Of a stretch of 64,000 bases of DNA, positions 21,777 to 32,541 are shown one piece after another. A program made the translations under genes and the position numbers. How positions within the stretch are numbered: the first letter of the stretch is position 1; each line of letters starts with the position of its first letter. Origin of the DNA: Chaetomium olivaceum (taxonomy: Eukaryota > Ascomycota > Sordariomycetes > Sordariales > Chaetomiaceae); NCBI GenBank assembly GCA_039881045.1, contig JAYWVB010000012.1, positions 496,001-560,000 of the forward strand, given 5' to 3'. Below the pieces are notes generated by a model. The model saw nothing but the letters and a program-made list of their open reading frames with translations, did not search any database and was not told the DNA's origin.

Positions 21777-22125
21777 GCCGTGCCATTTCTCCCTGTATAC
21801 TGTGAAGTTTTACTGTGATTATCCTAACGATCGTGGAACGAGCCATCTTGTTTTGCGTGGAGGAACTTGCCTCTGACGATGAGCGTCTCGAAGTTGGGCT
21901 TGGCAGTGGTGATGCACGGACGGTCTGTTGGGGCTTGTCAGCTGTGGGCTGGTCCCGGTTTATAAGGACCAATGAGATGGCGCACCCTCGGTAGCTTCAC
22001 CGACGACCACGAAAGGATGCAGATTGCAGGCCAATAAAGGGAGAAGGAAAATCAAAATAGCAATTGGAAGTAGCTTATTCCGCTAGAAAATCGCTACCAG
22101 AACAGAGCAACGGCAGAGAGGTGTG

Positions 22126-22680
22126 CTACGATCCGGGCTCGGAAATCCCAGGGTCTCGCCAGAGCGCCGCGTCCTCTACGTCATCGGTTTCAGTACCCTG
22201 GCTAGATTCAGGCATGGCCGCCCATTCTTGAAACCACGACTCGTGCCTATGGTCTTGCTCGAACCGCCGTCTGGTCTCCTCGCCCTGTCGTTCCAGCTTG
22301 AGGATGGCGTTTCTCATGTCTTTGTCAAGCACATTCTTGGGCTCGATAAAGTCACTGCGCGCCGGTTTCGAAACAGATGCAGCCCGTCCCAGCTCTCCGC
22401 CCTCGACAGCTGCACGTACAGGCTCATGAAGCTGGGTCGAGTCGCCGTGCCGCCCGAGTGGACGCCTTTGAGGTTGACGAGGACGTCCGAGAACTGCTTG
22501 CCCTGGCTCTTCTGATTCTGTCATGGCGAAGGCCGGCGTGCAAAGAGGTCCAGTCCTGTGGGTGACCCACCGAAAACCCGGCTTGCCCCTCCATCTGGCT
22601 TCGTTGCCTCGCATTTGGCTCGGGATGGCGACCGTCTTGCTCTTGATCAAGATGGTGCCGTTAGGGACCCGGGAATTGCG
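22126..22680 (-). pseudogene. Helitron Rep-helicase, extreme C-terminus (unit B)
   Basis: Matches the last roughly 180 residues of the unit C helicase, including KSKTVAIPSQMRG, RWRGKPGFRWVTHRTG and SDFIEPKNVLDKDM. A frame break lies near 22510-22520 and another near 22370. Truncated on its N-terminal side at about 22675, where it joins accessory-gene sequence. Confidence 0.82.
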
Positions 22681-23122
22681 AGGGCACAATGCCTACAACA
22701 CCACGCTCAACCGGTCCGCAAGGAATCATGAGCTGGAACCATTCTCCTCGCCCGTTGGCGGCCAAAACACGTTGACAAATAAACAGAAAAACCCGGCACG
22801 GCCCCGGAAGCATCCAGACCATGAGACAACCGAGCCATCGGCGATCCTTGAAGCACCACCGAACTCGACCACAACCAACGCCGAGCCAGTGCTTGCAATT
22901 CCAAGCTCAGGTATGACTTCCTTCCAGCTCGCCAACTAGGCTAACCACAAAGAAGATACCGATCACACCAACGACGGTTCAGACACAGAGCAGTTGTTGG
23001 AAGATCAACGCGCTCCGGTTGACACCACCCCAACAAAAAAGAGAAAAAAGCAAACCTCTCCCGAGCCGATCAGAAGCAAGAGGTCTACAGCGGGGAAAAA
23101 GAGAGCGCGACTGTACGATTAG
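22681..23122 (+). pseudogene. Helitron accessory gene, diverged C-terminus (unit B)
   Basis: A diverged homologue of the accessory-gene C-terminus. It keeps the intron position (GTATGACTTCC donor at about 22910), the acidic NDGSDTEQLLED stretch and the basic tail SPEPIRSKRSTAGKKRARLYD followed by TAG at 23120. The 5' part is missing. Its sequence differs clearly from the unit A and C versions, so it derives from another Helitron subfamily. Confidence 0.75.
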
Positions 23123-23246
23123 ACGCTAATCTGACTGGAGAAACCACCTTTCCTTACTTTCCCAGCATTCGTAAATAACCATCAAGAAATGGAAAAAATA
23201 CAATTACATCGTTGACTCCGCTATGGGGCCTACCTGCAGCCGGCAA

Positions 23247-23300
23247 GTTCCTCCAGGCTCCTTTGGCGTGCCCGCGCGCAGCGGGCACGGTCACTCCTGT
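23247..23300 (+). repeat. Helitron right end of unit B
   Basis: 12-bp repeat (23247-23258) followed by hairpin GTGCCCGC-GCGCA-GCGGGCAC (23268-23288). Relative to the A and C hairpins the stem changes on both arms while pairing is preserved. Confidence 0.85.
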
Positions 23301-23347
23301 GCCTGGAGGAACGTACGAGGAACGAGTACTTCCGAAAGGTTCCTTTT
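23301..23347 (+). repeat. Single minisatellite unit at left end of unit C
   Basis: One copy of the 47-bp unit present five times in unit A, directly abutting the right end of unit B. Confidence 0.88.
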
Positions 23348-23398
23348 CCGAGAAAAACCATGGTATGCTCCAAGCACGGACCACTGTCCCTAGAATGA

Positions 23399-23453
23399 CC
23401 CATAAAAATCCCATAAAAAACCCATAAAAATCCCATAAAAAACCCATAAAAAA
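23399..23453 (+). repeat. A-rich subterminal tandem repeats (unit C)
   Basis: About five units alternating CCCATAAAAAT and CCCATAAAAAA. Confidence 0.85.
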
Positions 23454-23798
23454 AGCCGTGCCATATCTCCCTGTATACTGTGAAGTTTTACTGTGATTAT
23501 CGTAACGATCGTGGAACGAGCCATCTTGTTTTGCGTGGAGGAACTTGCCTCTGACGATGAGCGTCTCGAAGTTGGGCTTGGCAGTGGTGGTGCACGGACG
23601 GTGTGTTGGGGTCTGTCGGCTGTGGGGTTGGCCCCGCTTTATAAGAGCCAATGAGATGGCGCAGCCCTAGGCAGCTTCACCGACGACCACGAAAGGATGC
23701 AAATTACAGGCCAACAAGATGAGAAGGAAACTATCAATTGGAAGTAGCCTGTTCCGCTGGAAAAGAGCTCCAAAACAGAGCAACGGTGGAGAGCTGTG

Positions 23799-26700
23799 CT
23801 ACGATCTGGGCTCGGAAACCCCAGGGTCTCGCCAGAGCGCCGCGCCCTCTACGTCATCGGTTTCAGTCCCCTGGCCAGATTCAGGCATGGCAGCCCATTC
23901 TTGAAACCACGGCTCAGACCTGTGGTCTTGCTCGAACCGCCGCCTGGTCTCCTCGCCCCGTCGTTCCAGCTTGAGGATGGCCTCCCTCATGTCTTTGTCG
24001 AGCACATTCTTGGGCTCGATGAAGTCACTGCGCGCCGGTTTCCGAAACAGATGCAGCCCGTCCCAGCTCTGCGCCCTCGACAGCTGCACATACAAGCTCA
24101 TGAAGCTGGGTCGAGTCGCCGTGCCACTCGAGTGGACGCCTTTGAGGTTGACGAGGACGTCCGAGAACTGCTTGCCTTGGCTCTTCTGATCTGTCATAGC
24201 GAAGGCTGGGGTGCAGAGAGGCCCGGTTCTGTGGGTAACCCACCTGAAACCCGGCTTGCCCCTCCATCTGCCTTCTTTGCCCCGCATTTGGCTCGGGATG
24301 GCGACCGTCTTGCTCTTGATCAAAATGGTGCCGTTGGGGAGCCCGGGGATGGCGAGGCCCGCGCTGTCGTCTGACTGAAGGAGGACGGCCACCGGCGGTC
24401 CAAGATGAAGAGTCACATCGCTGGCGAGCGCGATGGTGCCGGCGGCGAGGTCGGGAAAGATGTCGACGGCCTTGAAAGGCGCCCCGTTGACGACCTTCAG
24501 CCCGACAAACTGGTTGCGAGTCACCACCACCGGCATGCCTTGCGCGTAGAAGAAGAGGCCGGGGGTCGGCAGCTGCGAGTCGTCTCCGTAGCGGAGCACG
24601 TGGCATAGGTCCCCCGCACTCAATCGCTTCCCCGACTCAGTATCGTGCTTGGCCGCAAAGACTGAGATGTGCTTGCCGTGGGCACGAGCCCACTGGACGA
24701 CGGCCGCCATGTTCAGGTCCCACCGGTCTTGGTTCAGAGGCGTGATGGCTCTCAGGCCATCTACGAAGGAGTACTTGCACGACGGTGTATAGAGGCGTTG
24801 GCTCAGCCGCTGGAAGTCCAGCTCTGTCTGCTCCCCACTGCGCAGGCGCCGGAGGAAGCCCCGCAGCCTTGGACAGCCGGCTGCGCGGACCTGTTCGCGG
24901 AGGATGACGACGTTCGCGAACTGGAGGAACAGCTTATGCGCTGCTAGGTGCTTTGCCGAGCTGTCCGGTCTCTGTCCACCGGGGTCCTTAGGCGTTGGCA
25001 AGAGGAGGCTGGTCTGCAGGACGGGGTCGAACTGGAAGAAATCACCAAAGAACATGACCATCGGGATCCCGCCGAACGGTCGATGCTGGTCGTCTCTGTA
25101 CTGCTTCAGGCGGCTGTCCACCGCCGCGAGCGTGAGACCGCCCACCTGGCTGATCTCGTCGATAACCAGCATGATCATGTTTTTCCACCGCAGCTTCTCT
25201 TCTTCCGAGATGTTCTTGGCTGTCGCTGCCCTGCCCTCAAACGCAATATTTGCCGCCGAGTGCAGCGTCACTCCGCCGATAAGCGCGGCCGCGTTACCGC
25301 TGGCGCCCGTCAGGAGCAGCGTGTGGAGACCGTTTCAGCCGGAACATGTCCTTGATGGCGTGATGACGCGAGATTTGCCGGTGCCGCCCTCGCCGCCGAT
25401 GTATTGGAAATGCTGCCGACCCCCTTCTTCCTGCAGCCGTGTGCCGCGCTCGTCAAGAAACGCCGCTGGTAGTAAGACTGCCATCGACTGGAGCTTGTTC
25501 AGGGTCCAGTGCCTTGTGAGCCCCAGCGCCACATCGACGTATGTTGCATAACGTCCGAGCTCGAGCCGCATCTGTCCACCCGGGCCGACCCCTTCTGGAG
25601 ATCTTTCGCATCCGTGAACGGGCAACCGTGGGCTCCCGTGTGGCTCGCCAGCATGCGCAGAAGACGGATTCGTTTGCCTGCCCTGGATCTTCGCCGTGAC
25701 GCTGCTGTCCTCTTTCTTCTGGACCTTCAATACCGCGTCGATCTCCTCGCGGCTGGGCAATCCCATGCCGCGGAAAGGCGAGTCTTGGAGGTCCTGTAGC
25801 ATGGTATAGAAATGGCGACCACGCTGGGCAGCATTGTTGTCGTCCTGGCTTGGGTCAACTGCCCTCGCCTCTTCGTCCAAGCGCCTCAGCGCCGAAGTCG
25901 CTGTCATATCTTTGATCTCGCTGCCTCGAACCGCTGAAAGGACATCCAAGAAGGCTTCGTAGTGGGCCTGTGGATCGATGCCCCCACCATCCAGTCCGAC
26001 GCCGTCATCGTCCCCCTCCCGGTCCTCAAAGTCAAGCCCGTCGACGACGTCTTCGTTTTCCTGTTCTAGCCCTTGCATCTTTCGGTCAGCACGGGCATCG
26101 TCCGCCGAGACGCGTAGCAGAGCGATATTCTGGACGTGTGAGCGGATTCGGGCGCCCAGCTGCCCCTCGAGCGATCGCCAAAGTCCTGGTATATCGTCCG
26201 CTGGCTCAGCCTGAAACCTTTCCATGGAACGAAGAGGGCGAGGTGCAGGACTGCGTTTCTGTATGTGACTTGTAAGCCCTTTTCTTTTACGCCAAGAGGA
26301 CCCTGCTACCTACCTCCTTACAAATTTCTCGTCCTGCTCTTCGAACTCGTCTGTGAGGCGGCCATGAAAAACGGGTACTGCTATCTCCTTGGGAGTCCGA
26401 AGGCATTGAATCCATCCTTTGCAGACTGTTTCCGATGGTGGAAAAGGAACCGAGGTCGGGTCTCGCCGGTGACAATGCTCCTTTTTCAGGACCACAAAGG
26501 ACACGTAGTCATAGAAACAGAGGTGCTCGAGGATCGGCCCGCGGTGCTTGTACGCTTCCAAATAAGAGAGCTTGAAGCCGCTTTCTCCGAAGTAGACATT
26601 GTTTGGGTACGGCTCTTCACCAAGGTTCGCCAATGCTTCTCGCAGACCCGGCCACTGTCTAGCACAGGCCCAGTACAAGGAATTCAGATGTATCCAGCTC

Positions 26701-29700
26701 CAGCAGTGACGTTCGTGAAGTCGGTCTCGAAGCCGAGCAGATAGCCAAGCACTTCGGGATGTGAGAGCTCTCTGCTCGTGTGGATTCGATTTGCGACTCG
26801 TAGGAGGAACGATTTGGTGGCTTCTCCCATCGCCGACGGCGCAGCGAGCCGTCTGGCTCCCTTGCTGCTGAGCCAACTCCAGCAGCTCCTCTGCATGAGC
26901 GAGTCGCATCCACATCGGAGCGTTGAGCTTCGAGGCGTAGTTGCAAATGTATGGACGAGCGCCCCCTTTTCCGCGTAATATTGGTGATATGTCAGTATTA
27001 TGCCGAAGACCTACGCCATGCTCTGGTTGTACTGATTGACCATCTGATGATCCCGTTTCACCTCGAGCAGGCCGTCTTCCGTAAACTAGTCTCCGGCACG
27101 AGTTTCCACGGAGCCCGGAACCGACATAGCTGCGCTTTGCATTTCTCCGCACCCGACTTGAGAACTTCCTTAATCGAGTACTTCACACACGTAGCGGTAT
27201 GGTGATGGACTTGGCAGCGAGACGCGACGAAGTTGGCTTCACGCTCAAACCCCCCGATAGCCACTCCGCGTCGTGCATCAGCTCGGGCTCTACCACGGTG
27301 GTCTTCTTGCCACTCTCCGTTGCCTCTTTCGCCAGGGCCTCGTCCAGGGTCGCGGTGAATACGTCATACGAAGCTCTTCACCTTGGACCGGTATACCGCT
27401 TCGTCGGGGTTGGCCATATCGCGGACGAGATTCGCCAGATCCAGGTTCCCGTCCAGCCACAGCAGGCCGTGCAGGTGGAGGGCCCCGCGGTCGTTGGTCT
27501 CTATGGTGGCGTAATAGTGACTCACGTTCCCATAGATGGATGGCCGTCCGACGCGAACGTAGTGCTCAAAAAATAGGGAGATCTCACGAAAAAAGAAAAG
27601 AGTCGAGCTCAGAGGATCGTGGACCGAGAGGGTCGTCATCTGCAGCGTCGTGGACAGTGCGCTGAGAAAGGCTCTGGCAGCCTCGCCATCCCGTCCCCTG
27701 TACGCCGCGAGCTTCAGCCTTACCGGATTGTTAATGTCGTTTGGGTTGAGCGTAAACCAGATAGCCGAGAGTCCGAACGCCACGATCATGGACCAGATCT
27801 TCTTCCGCATCGACAGGCGGCTCTCGTTTGATAATGGATGTCGGCTACCGTAGAGAGAGAGCTCCTTCATAAGTGCAAGAACGTCTCCGTCCGTCGTCTT
27901 TCCCGTCTCGGACATCTCCTTTTGCGCCTCCCTCAACGCTCGGGCGTCAGCCTTTGATGGATTCCCTCAATGCGTCGGAAAGCCGACCGCTTCAAGCGTC
28001 CCTGGCCGATTCGTCGATTTCGAGACTTTACAAGGATGTTGAAGATGAGAAACCCAAACATGGGGTGCTGGCCAAAATGCCCACCGTGTCTCTGCAGGAC
28101 AACCTTGGCCCACGATTCTAGCGTCATATCTCGCAGTAGCGGATTTGCTGAGCCTCCCTCTTCGTTACGATCCGCCACCCGTGGTCCGCCACGCCCATAT
28201 GGAAAGCAACAAGGGAATGTCTTGGGAAAATGGTCGGGAGAGAACGCGTCGGCAAACTCACTACCGCGCGATATCCGGATGAACGGCCGTTCCGAGGAGC
28301 CATAGACCTGCATAGACGGTGCGTCACCGGCACCAGCCTCATAGCGGTCGTCAGACTCACGCTCTGCTTCTAGCGCCAGACTGATAAATTCTAGCTTGTC
28401 TTGCTCTTCGAAGGCGGCCTGGTCGTCGATCGGAAACATGGCCGAAGACCGTAACTCAAACACCGGCTCCTCCGTTTCTTCAGCCGTCGCCTCCTCCAAA
28501 CTGGCGGTGGATGCGCTAGGCGTGGGCTCGGCCGGAGCAGGACTGTCCTTGCATCTATCTGCTAATTCCGTCACAATGTCCTCAACCGTCGATGGCTTGA
28601 GCGGGAGATCCTGTCCTCGATCAGTCGGCGGCACGATCTGTGCTGTCCGGATGGCTTCCTCTGCAGTCTCTTGCTCTCTCACCATTCGTTGGTACGCCAG
28701 AGACGGCACCTGGCTACCATTCTCAAAGGACCAACTGCATCTCCTCCTCATTGATTACAATGTCAGCGTAAAGAGGGTTATTTGCCCGCAGCCAATGCAG
28801 CGCTGCAAGGAGGGCGCCGGGTCGGACACTCAGCAGTTTGCTCACGTCCACCGGCCTCGGCCGCTCTAAGCCTGTCCAGATCACATGCACCTGATCCAAC
28901 GACGAGACAAGTGGATGCGGCAATATAGTCGCAGCCAAAGACTCTACATCGTTGGGGAAGACCGAGATATGGCCCACAACGTGCTTCCGATATGTGGGAC
29001 CGGTCTTCTGCCCGCGCTGCACGTTAAACTTGGTGATGAACCCGTAGGCCGTATTCAGCGAAATCAGCTTCTCCTCCAAAGGAGTGAGATCTCGGAGTTC
29101 CTTTGGGTATCGGTGCTCACAGCCGATATCCATCGTACTACCCATGCAGACGCCCGGAACCCGGTGTCGATCGAAGGCAGCGCGACAGGTGAAGCAGATC
29201 GGCACAACATCGTCGCCATCTCGCTCGGGAAAGCATCTTTTGCACCCCAGGAGATTCGTCATTGCTGATTGAATCTCCGCGGGAACCGCTGTTTTCCAGT
29301 GGACATGGTCAAGATCTCTTGGCTTTTTTTTTATATAGCAAACTGAGCACGTTGCTATCTCCATGGTGGTCTCGTCGTGGAACGCTTTTAGGAAGGCTTG
29401 GACCGTGTCGACCTTACGTTCTCTCGGAATAGGGTTGCACCAGTCACGGCGAACTGAGGCCGCTTGTTTTTCTTGGAAGGATCTCTCCCTCTCCTGGACC
29501 AGTCGATCTAGTGCTTCCCTTTGCTGCGCAACCATCTCAACGGACGACCGGTCAAGCCGTCGCCGTCTCCTGATTATTTGCTGTTAGTCAGACAGACCTG
29601 AAGTTTAGGAAAATACTATTACGTACTCCGGAGATGACGAATTCGCTTCCTGCCTCGCCCTTCGAGCTTGTTGACGGCCCCGGCTCGCATGCTGCACTAG

Positions 29701-30342
29701 CTCTTCTCGACGTCGCGCCACCTCCTCTCGCTTCTTCCGCTCTTTCTCCAGCCATTGTCGTATCTCTTCGACTTGCGGATGACGTTCTCGTTCCTCTTCC
29801 AGTCGTCGTCTCCTCTCCTCTTCCCGCCGATGCCGGCCTTCTTCCTGCCGCAGACACCTCTCTTCGTGCTGGCGGCGACGGTCTTCTTCCTGTTGCCCAA
29901 TCGCCTCCGTCTGCAGACGGTGGTGCTCTCCCTCTTTCATCCATCTTATCGTCTCTCGCTGCTGCTGTGTAACCTCCCGCTCGCGTCGCCTTTGTTCTGC
30001 CAACAGCCCCTCTGCTATTTCCCCGCGTTGCCTCATGGCCTCCCGCTCCCGTCGCCTTTGTTCTGCCAGTCGCAGTCTCGAGGCTTCCCGTATGGCCCGG
30101 CTCTCATCATCTTGTGGTCCTGTCAACGCCCACAGGCGCTGACTGCGACGCTCTTCTTGCGGCTGGAACGGCGCAAAACGAAGGTCTGTGAAAGTCCGGT
30201 GCACCTGGTTTCCGCTCCTCGCCATCTCTGGAAGTAATAAAATCCGTTCATGGCCTGGATTTCCCGCGTCTATCCACTCCGGCTGGGACTGTATCTGTAA
30301 CGGGGTGGGCGGGAAAAGAAGCCCGTTATTCGATTTAGACAT
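23799..30342 (-). pseudogene. Helitron Rep-helicase, full length but multiply frameshifted
   Basis: Rolling-circle replication initiator fused to a PIF1-type helicase. From the N-terminus: ATG at 30342; a highly charged Arg/Glu coiled-coil-like region (about 30200-29640); intron 29626-29570; a Cys-rich region (CSVCYIKKKPRDLDHV, CKRCF, ICFTC near 29360-29170) like the DUF6570 region of fungal Helitrons; the Helitron-like N domain with HUH motif ALHLHGLLW near 27470; the Rep tyrosine motif YICNYASK (26951-26928, two Tyr and Lys); the helicase P-loop GGEGGTGKSRVI near 25385; DExx in MLVIDEISQVGG near 25160; and motif VI YVQLSRAQSWDGL near 24080. Frame breaks occur near 28735, 27940, 27370, 27100, 26850, 26235 and 25350; a probable intron lies near 26315-26250. 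All key catalytic motifs are visible. The breaks make the gene inactive as written. Confidence 0.85.
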
Positions 30343-30987
30343 GTCAAAGTAGCAACAACAAGCTTGGTGATAAGGTAACTGTATTGCTCTAGAAATATAG
30401 ACCCGTCGCTCGCGGCTCAACACTCGGTTCACCGCTCTACACACTGCATAACACCGCTCTTTTTGCAGCCACAGACATGGTTGGAGGCCCTACCACATAA
30501 CCCCCAAGACGTATGCGATAGGCCGCTCGAAAGAACCCTCTTCCCAATGCACGTCAAGCAGGATCACAGCCTCCAGATTGATTCTTGAAACAGCATCAGA
30601 CTCTGTTGTTAGTGTCACATAAGCAAAGACCTACGGATCGTTGCGTCTCCGCCATCGGAACCAAACCTATCGTGTTTGTGAAGATATTCCCGAACACACT
30701 CCGTCTGTGTCATCACCTCTCGAGCGAGAATCCTTACCAAGTCTGCCAATTCGATACCTGATATGACGATATGGCTTGCTAGATTGCGTTTCAGAACCCA
30801 GCTTAGTGTCGCGGCGTGTTATATGGAAGGTAAGGTTAGATCGTTGCTAAAAGCAGGAATTGATTTCCCCACAGTGAGTTCAGCATTTATTCTTCAAGGA
30901 ACAGCACTCAACATTCTCTGTCCCTCCAGCCTTTCTCCTAGAACTCAATTCTTTATTGATAGAAGCTGGAACGCTACTAACGCCGCC
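30343..30987. promoter_or_regulatory. Divergent promoter region of Helitron unit C
   Basis: 645 bp between the divergent Rep-helicase and accessory gene starts. No coding sequence is supported here. By position it should hold both promoters; I did not identify a specific motif. Confidence 0.4.
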
Positions 30988-32391
30988 ATGGCTTCTTCCG
31001 TCTCTGCCGTCTACCCGATCCCCCCACAGCCAAACAAACGAGACCAGGGACAATCGGTTCGGATCTCATCGTCACCTACCACTCCGACTTGGCCCAATGC
31101 GACATTCTCCCATCTGGCTCCCGATACACGAGTGCAGGAAACTTCAAGGCCGGGACCTTCCTATCATTCATCCACCCCGCTTTTATCCAGGAGCTCTACC
31201 CGCGCCTCCTGAGTACCGAAGACGAAGACAGCTCGGGACTTCCGGTGATACTCTCCATGTTCAACACAGAAGCAGAAATAGCGACCCTGGAAGAGGATTG
31301 GGAAGGGAAATGGTTCAGCATCGTCACCCGACTTTTCCCAAACAAACTTACCTTCCAAGGCGTAGGTGTTAATGGATGGGAGACAGACGAAACCCAGTCC
31401 GTACAGGTGGCACTGGCACTGCCGCGCGATGACGGCTTGACTCCGTACGCGCTATTATTTTGCACTGAAGCAGAACCTGGCTGCTAACGCTTCCAAGTGT
31501 CATCCCCAGCCAGCTCGGTGGTCCTGACGAGACAGCTCTCTGGCCAACCACTTCAGCACATGTATCCTTTGCCGGCCCTGTCGACCTAGATACCTTCCAC
31601 ATCAAGGAGGGAGTCTGGCCTGAGCCGCTGATCAAGACTTCGGTGTTCGTCAAACTCGGGTCTTACTTGCAGCCGGAGAACGACCGCCCTCCTCGCAAAG
31701 GCATACACATATGCCATGTCCTCGTTCTATTCCCCGTCGACCAGCAACCCTGGAAGTCTCTTGCCGGGTGGATGCGGACCGCCGCAAACCCCTTTACTAA
31801 GGGGTCGTGGATCGCGTGCAGTGGTCGACTCGTGGGGGTCCTGGACCGCGACCTGATCCGAGGATCTCAGCTGGTCGACTCCAGCGTCCGAATCCTGGTA
31901 ATCCTCGCCGACAACTGGGAATTCATTCGGCAGAATTCCTTGTCTACCAACAATACACCCACGTCAAAATCATCGAACCTTGTCGACAAGTCACCTACGA
32001 CACCACGCCCAGCTGGCCCCGGAGGAGTCGCAAGCAGAAACCCATTCTCGTCACCAAACCGTGCCCCAAAGACCGCCGCAGCACGCGAAACGACCGAACT
32101 AGCAGCCAGCCCTGGAGCACCGGTGGATTCAATCACGGCCGACCCTGCCCCGGTGTTCACAGTTCCATCTTCAGGTATGTATCGCCGCCTTCCAGACCCA
32201 CGGCTCACCTAACTGTTGATCTAGATGGCGATGGCTCGAACGATGGTTCGGACACAGAGGAATTGTTGGACGCCCAACTCGCTTCGAGTAGCAGTACCTC
32301 AACAAAGAAGAGGAAGGAAGCAAGCTCTCCCGAACCGGTCAGAAGCAAGAGATCCACAGCAGGAAGGAAGAAGGCGCGGCTGTATGACTAA
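30988..32391 (+). CDS. Helitron accessory protein, possible OB-fold type
   Basis: Companion gene of the Helitron, unrecognised by name. ATG at 30988; a one-base frame change near 31060 joins MASSVSAVYPIPP to the main frame (SDLIVTYHSDLAQCDILP). Introns fit at 31444-31507 (GTACGC donor, GCTAAC branch) and 32175-32224 (GTATGT, CTAAC, CTAG). The central part (GKWFSIVTRLFPNKLTFQG, KTSVFVKLGSYLQPENDR, GSWIACSGRLVGVLDRDLI, SSVRILVILADNWEFI) looks beta-rich. The last segment resembles a ligand-binding beta-barrel such as an OB fold, but that is inference. The C-terminus is acidic (NDGSDTEELLD), then basic, ending KKARLYD. The same C-terminus occurs four times in the window, always at a Helitron right end. 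Plant Helitrons carry RPA-like single-strand-binding genes, which makes a similar role plausible. Frameshift near the start leaves functionality open. Confidence 0.65.
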
Positions 32392-32490
32392 ACCCGACCT
32401 TGATTTGATCAAATAGACAATTGCCCTTGCCCTAATATCAATCGCACGAAGGAATTCTGATACCGCTATGGGGGCTACCTGCACCAGCAT

Positions 32491-32541
32491 GTTCCTCCAG
32501 GCTTCCTTTGGCGTGCCGCGCAGCGGCACGGTCCCTCTTGT
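32491..32541 (+). repeat. Helitron right end of unit C
   Basis: GTTCCTCCAGGC (32491-32502), hairpin GTGCCGC-GCA-GCGGCAC (32513-32529), then GGTCCCTCTTG-T. The flanking sequence TTATACGATG is unique in the window. Confidence 0.88.

Larger units (their letters stand above)
21690..23300 (+). mobile_element. Helitron2-like unit B, internally deleted
   Basis: A 1.6-kb non-autonomous unit directly abutting units A and C in the same orientation. It starts at CCGAGAAAAACC (no minisatellite unit), has the A-rich repeats, the last part of the Rep-helicase on the minus strand to about 22675, and then a diverged accessory-gene C-terminus on the plus strand. The right end has the 12-bp repeat at 23247-23258 and an 8-bp-stem hairpin at 23268-23288, ending TCACTCCTGT. 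The central parts of both genes are deleted. Confidence 0.8.
23301..32541 (+). mobile_element. Helitron2-like unit C, near full length
   Basis: A 9.2-kb rolling-circle element. The left end at 23301 follows a T and has one 47-bp minisatellite unit starting with the 12-bp repeat. The right end at 32541 has the matching repeat (32491-32502), hairpin (32513-32529) and CTCTTG followed by TTT of the flank. It contains a divergent gene pair: Rep-helicase on the minus strand (30342 to 23799) and the accessory protein on the plus strand (30988-32391). Inverted subterminal repeats, a 3' hairpin, subterminal tandem repeats and T/T insertion are traits of the Helitron2 variant reported from Fusarium oxysporum and of Helentrons/DINEs. 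Coding breaks suggest it is not autonomous as sequenced. Confidence 0.85.

Noticed and set aside
29634..30237. Plus-strand ORFs rich in Leu/Phe/Pro opposite the Helitron Rep gene
   Set aside because: Antisense shadow of the Arg/Glu coiled-coil-like region of Rep.
13191..32541. Starship giant transposon carrying cargo including an NLR
   Set aside because: No DUF3435 tyrosine recombinase captain was seen, while Helitron HUH/PIF1 motifs and Helitron2-type ends explain the structure.
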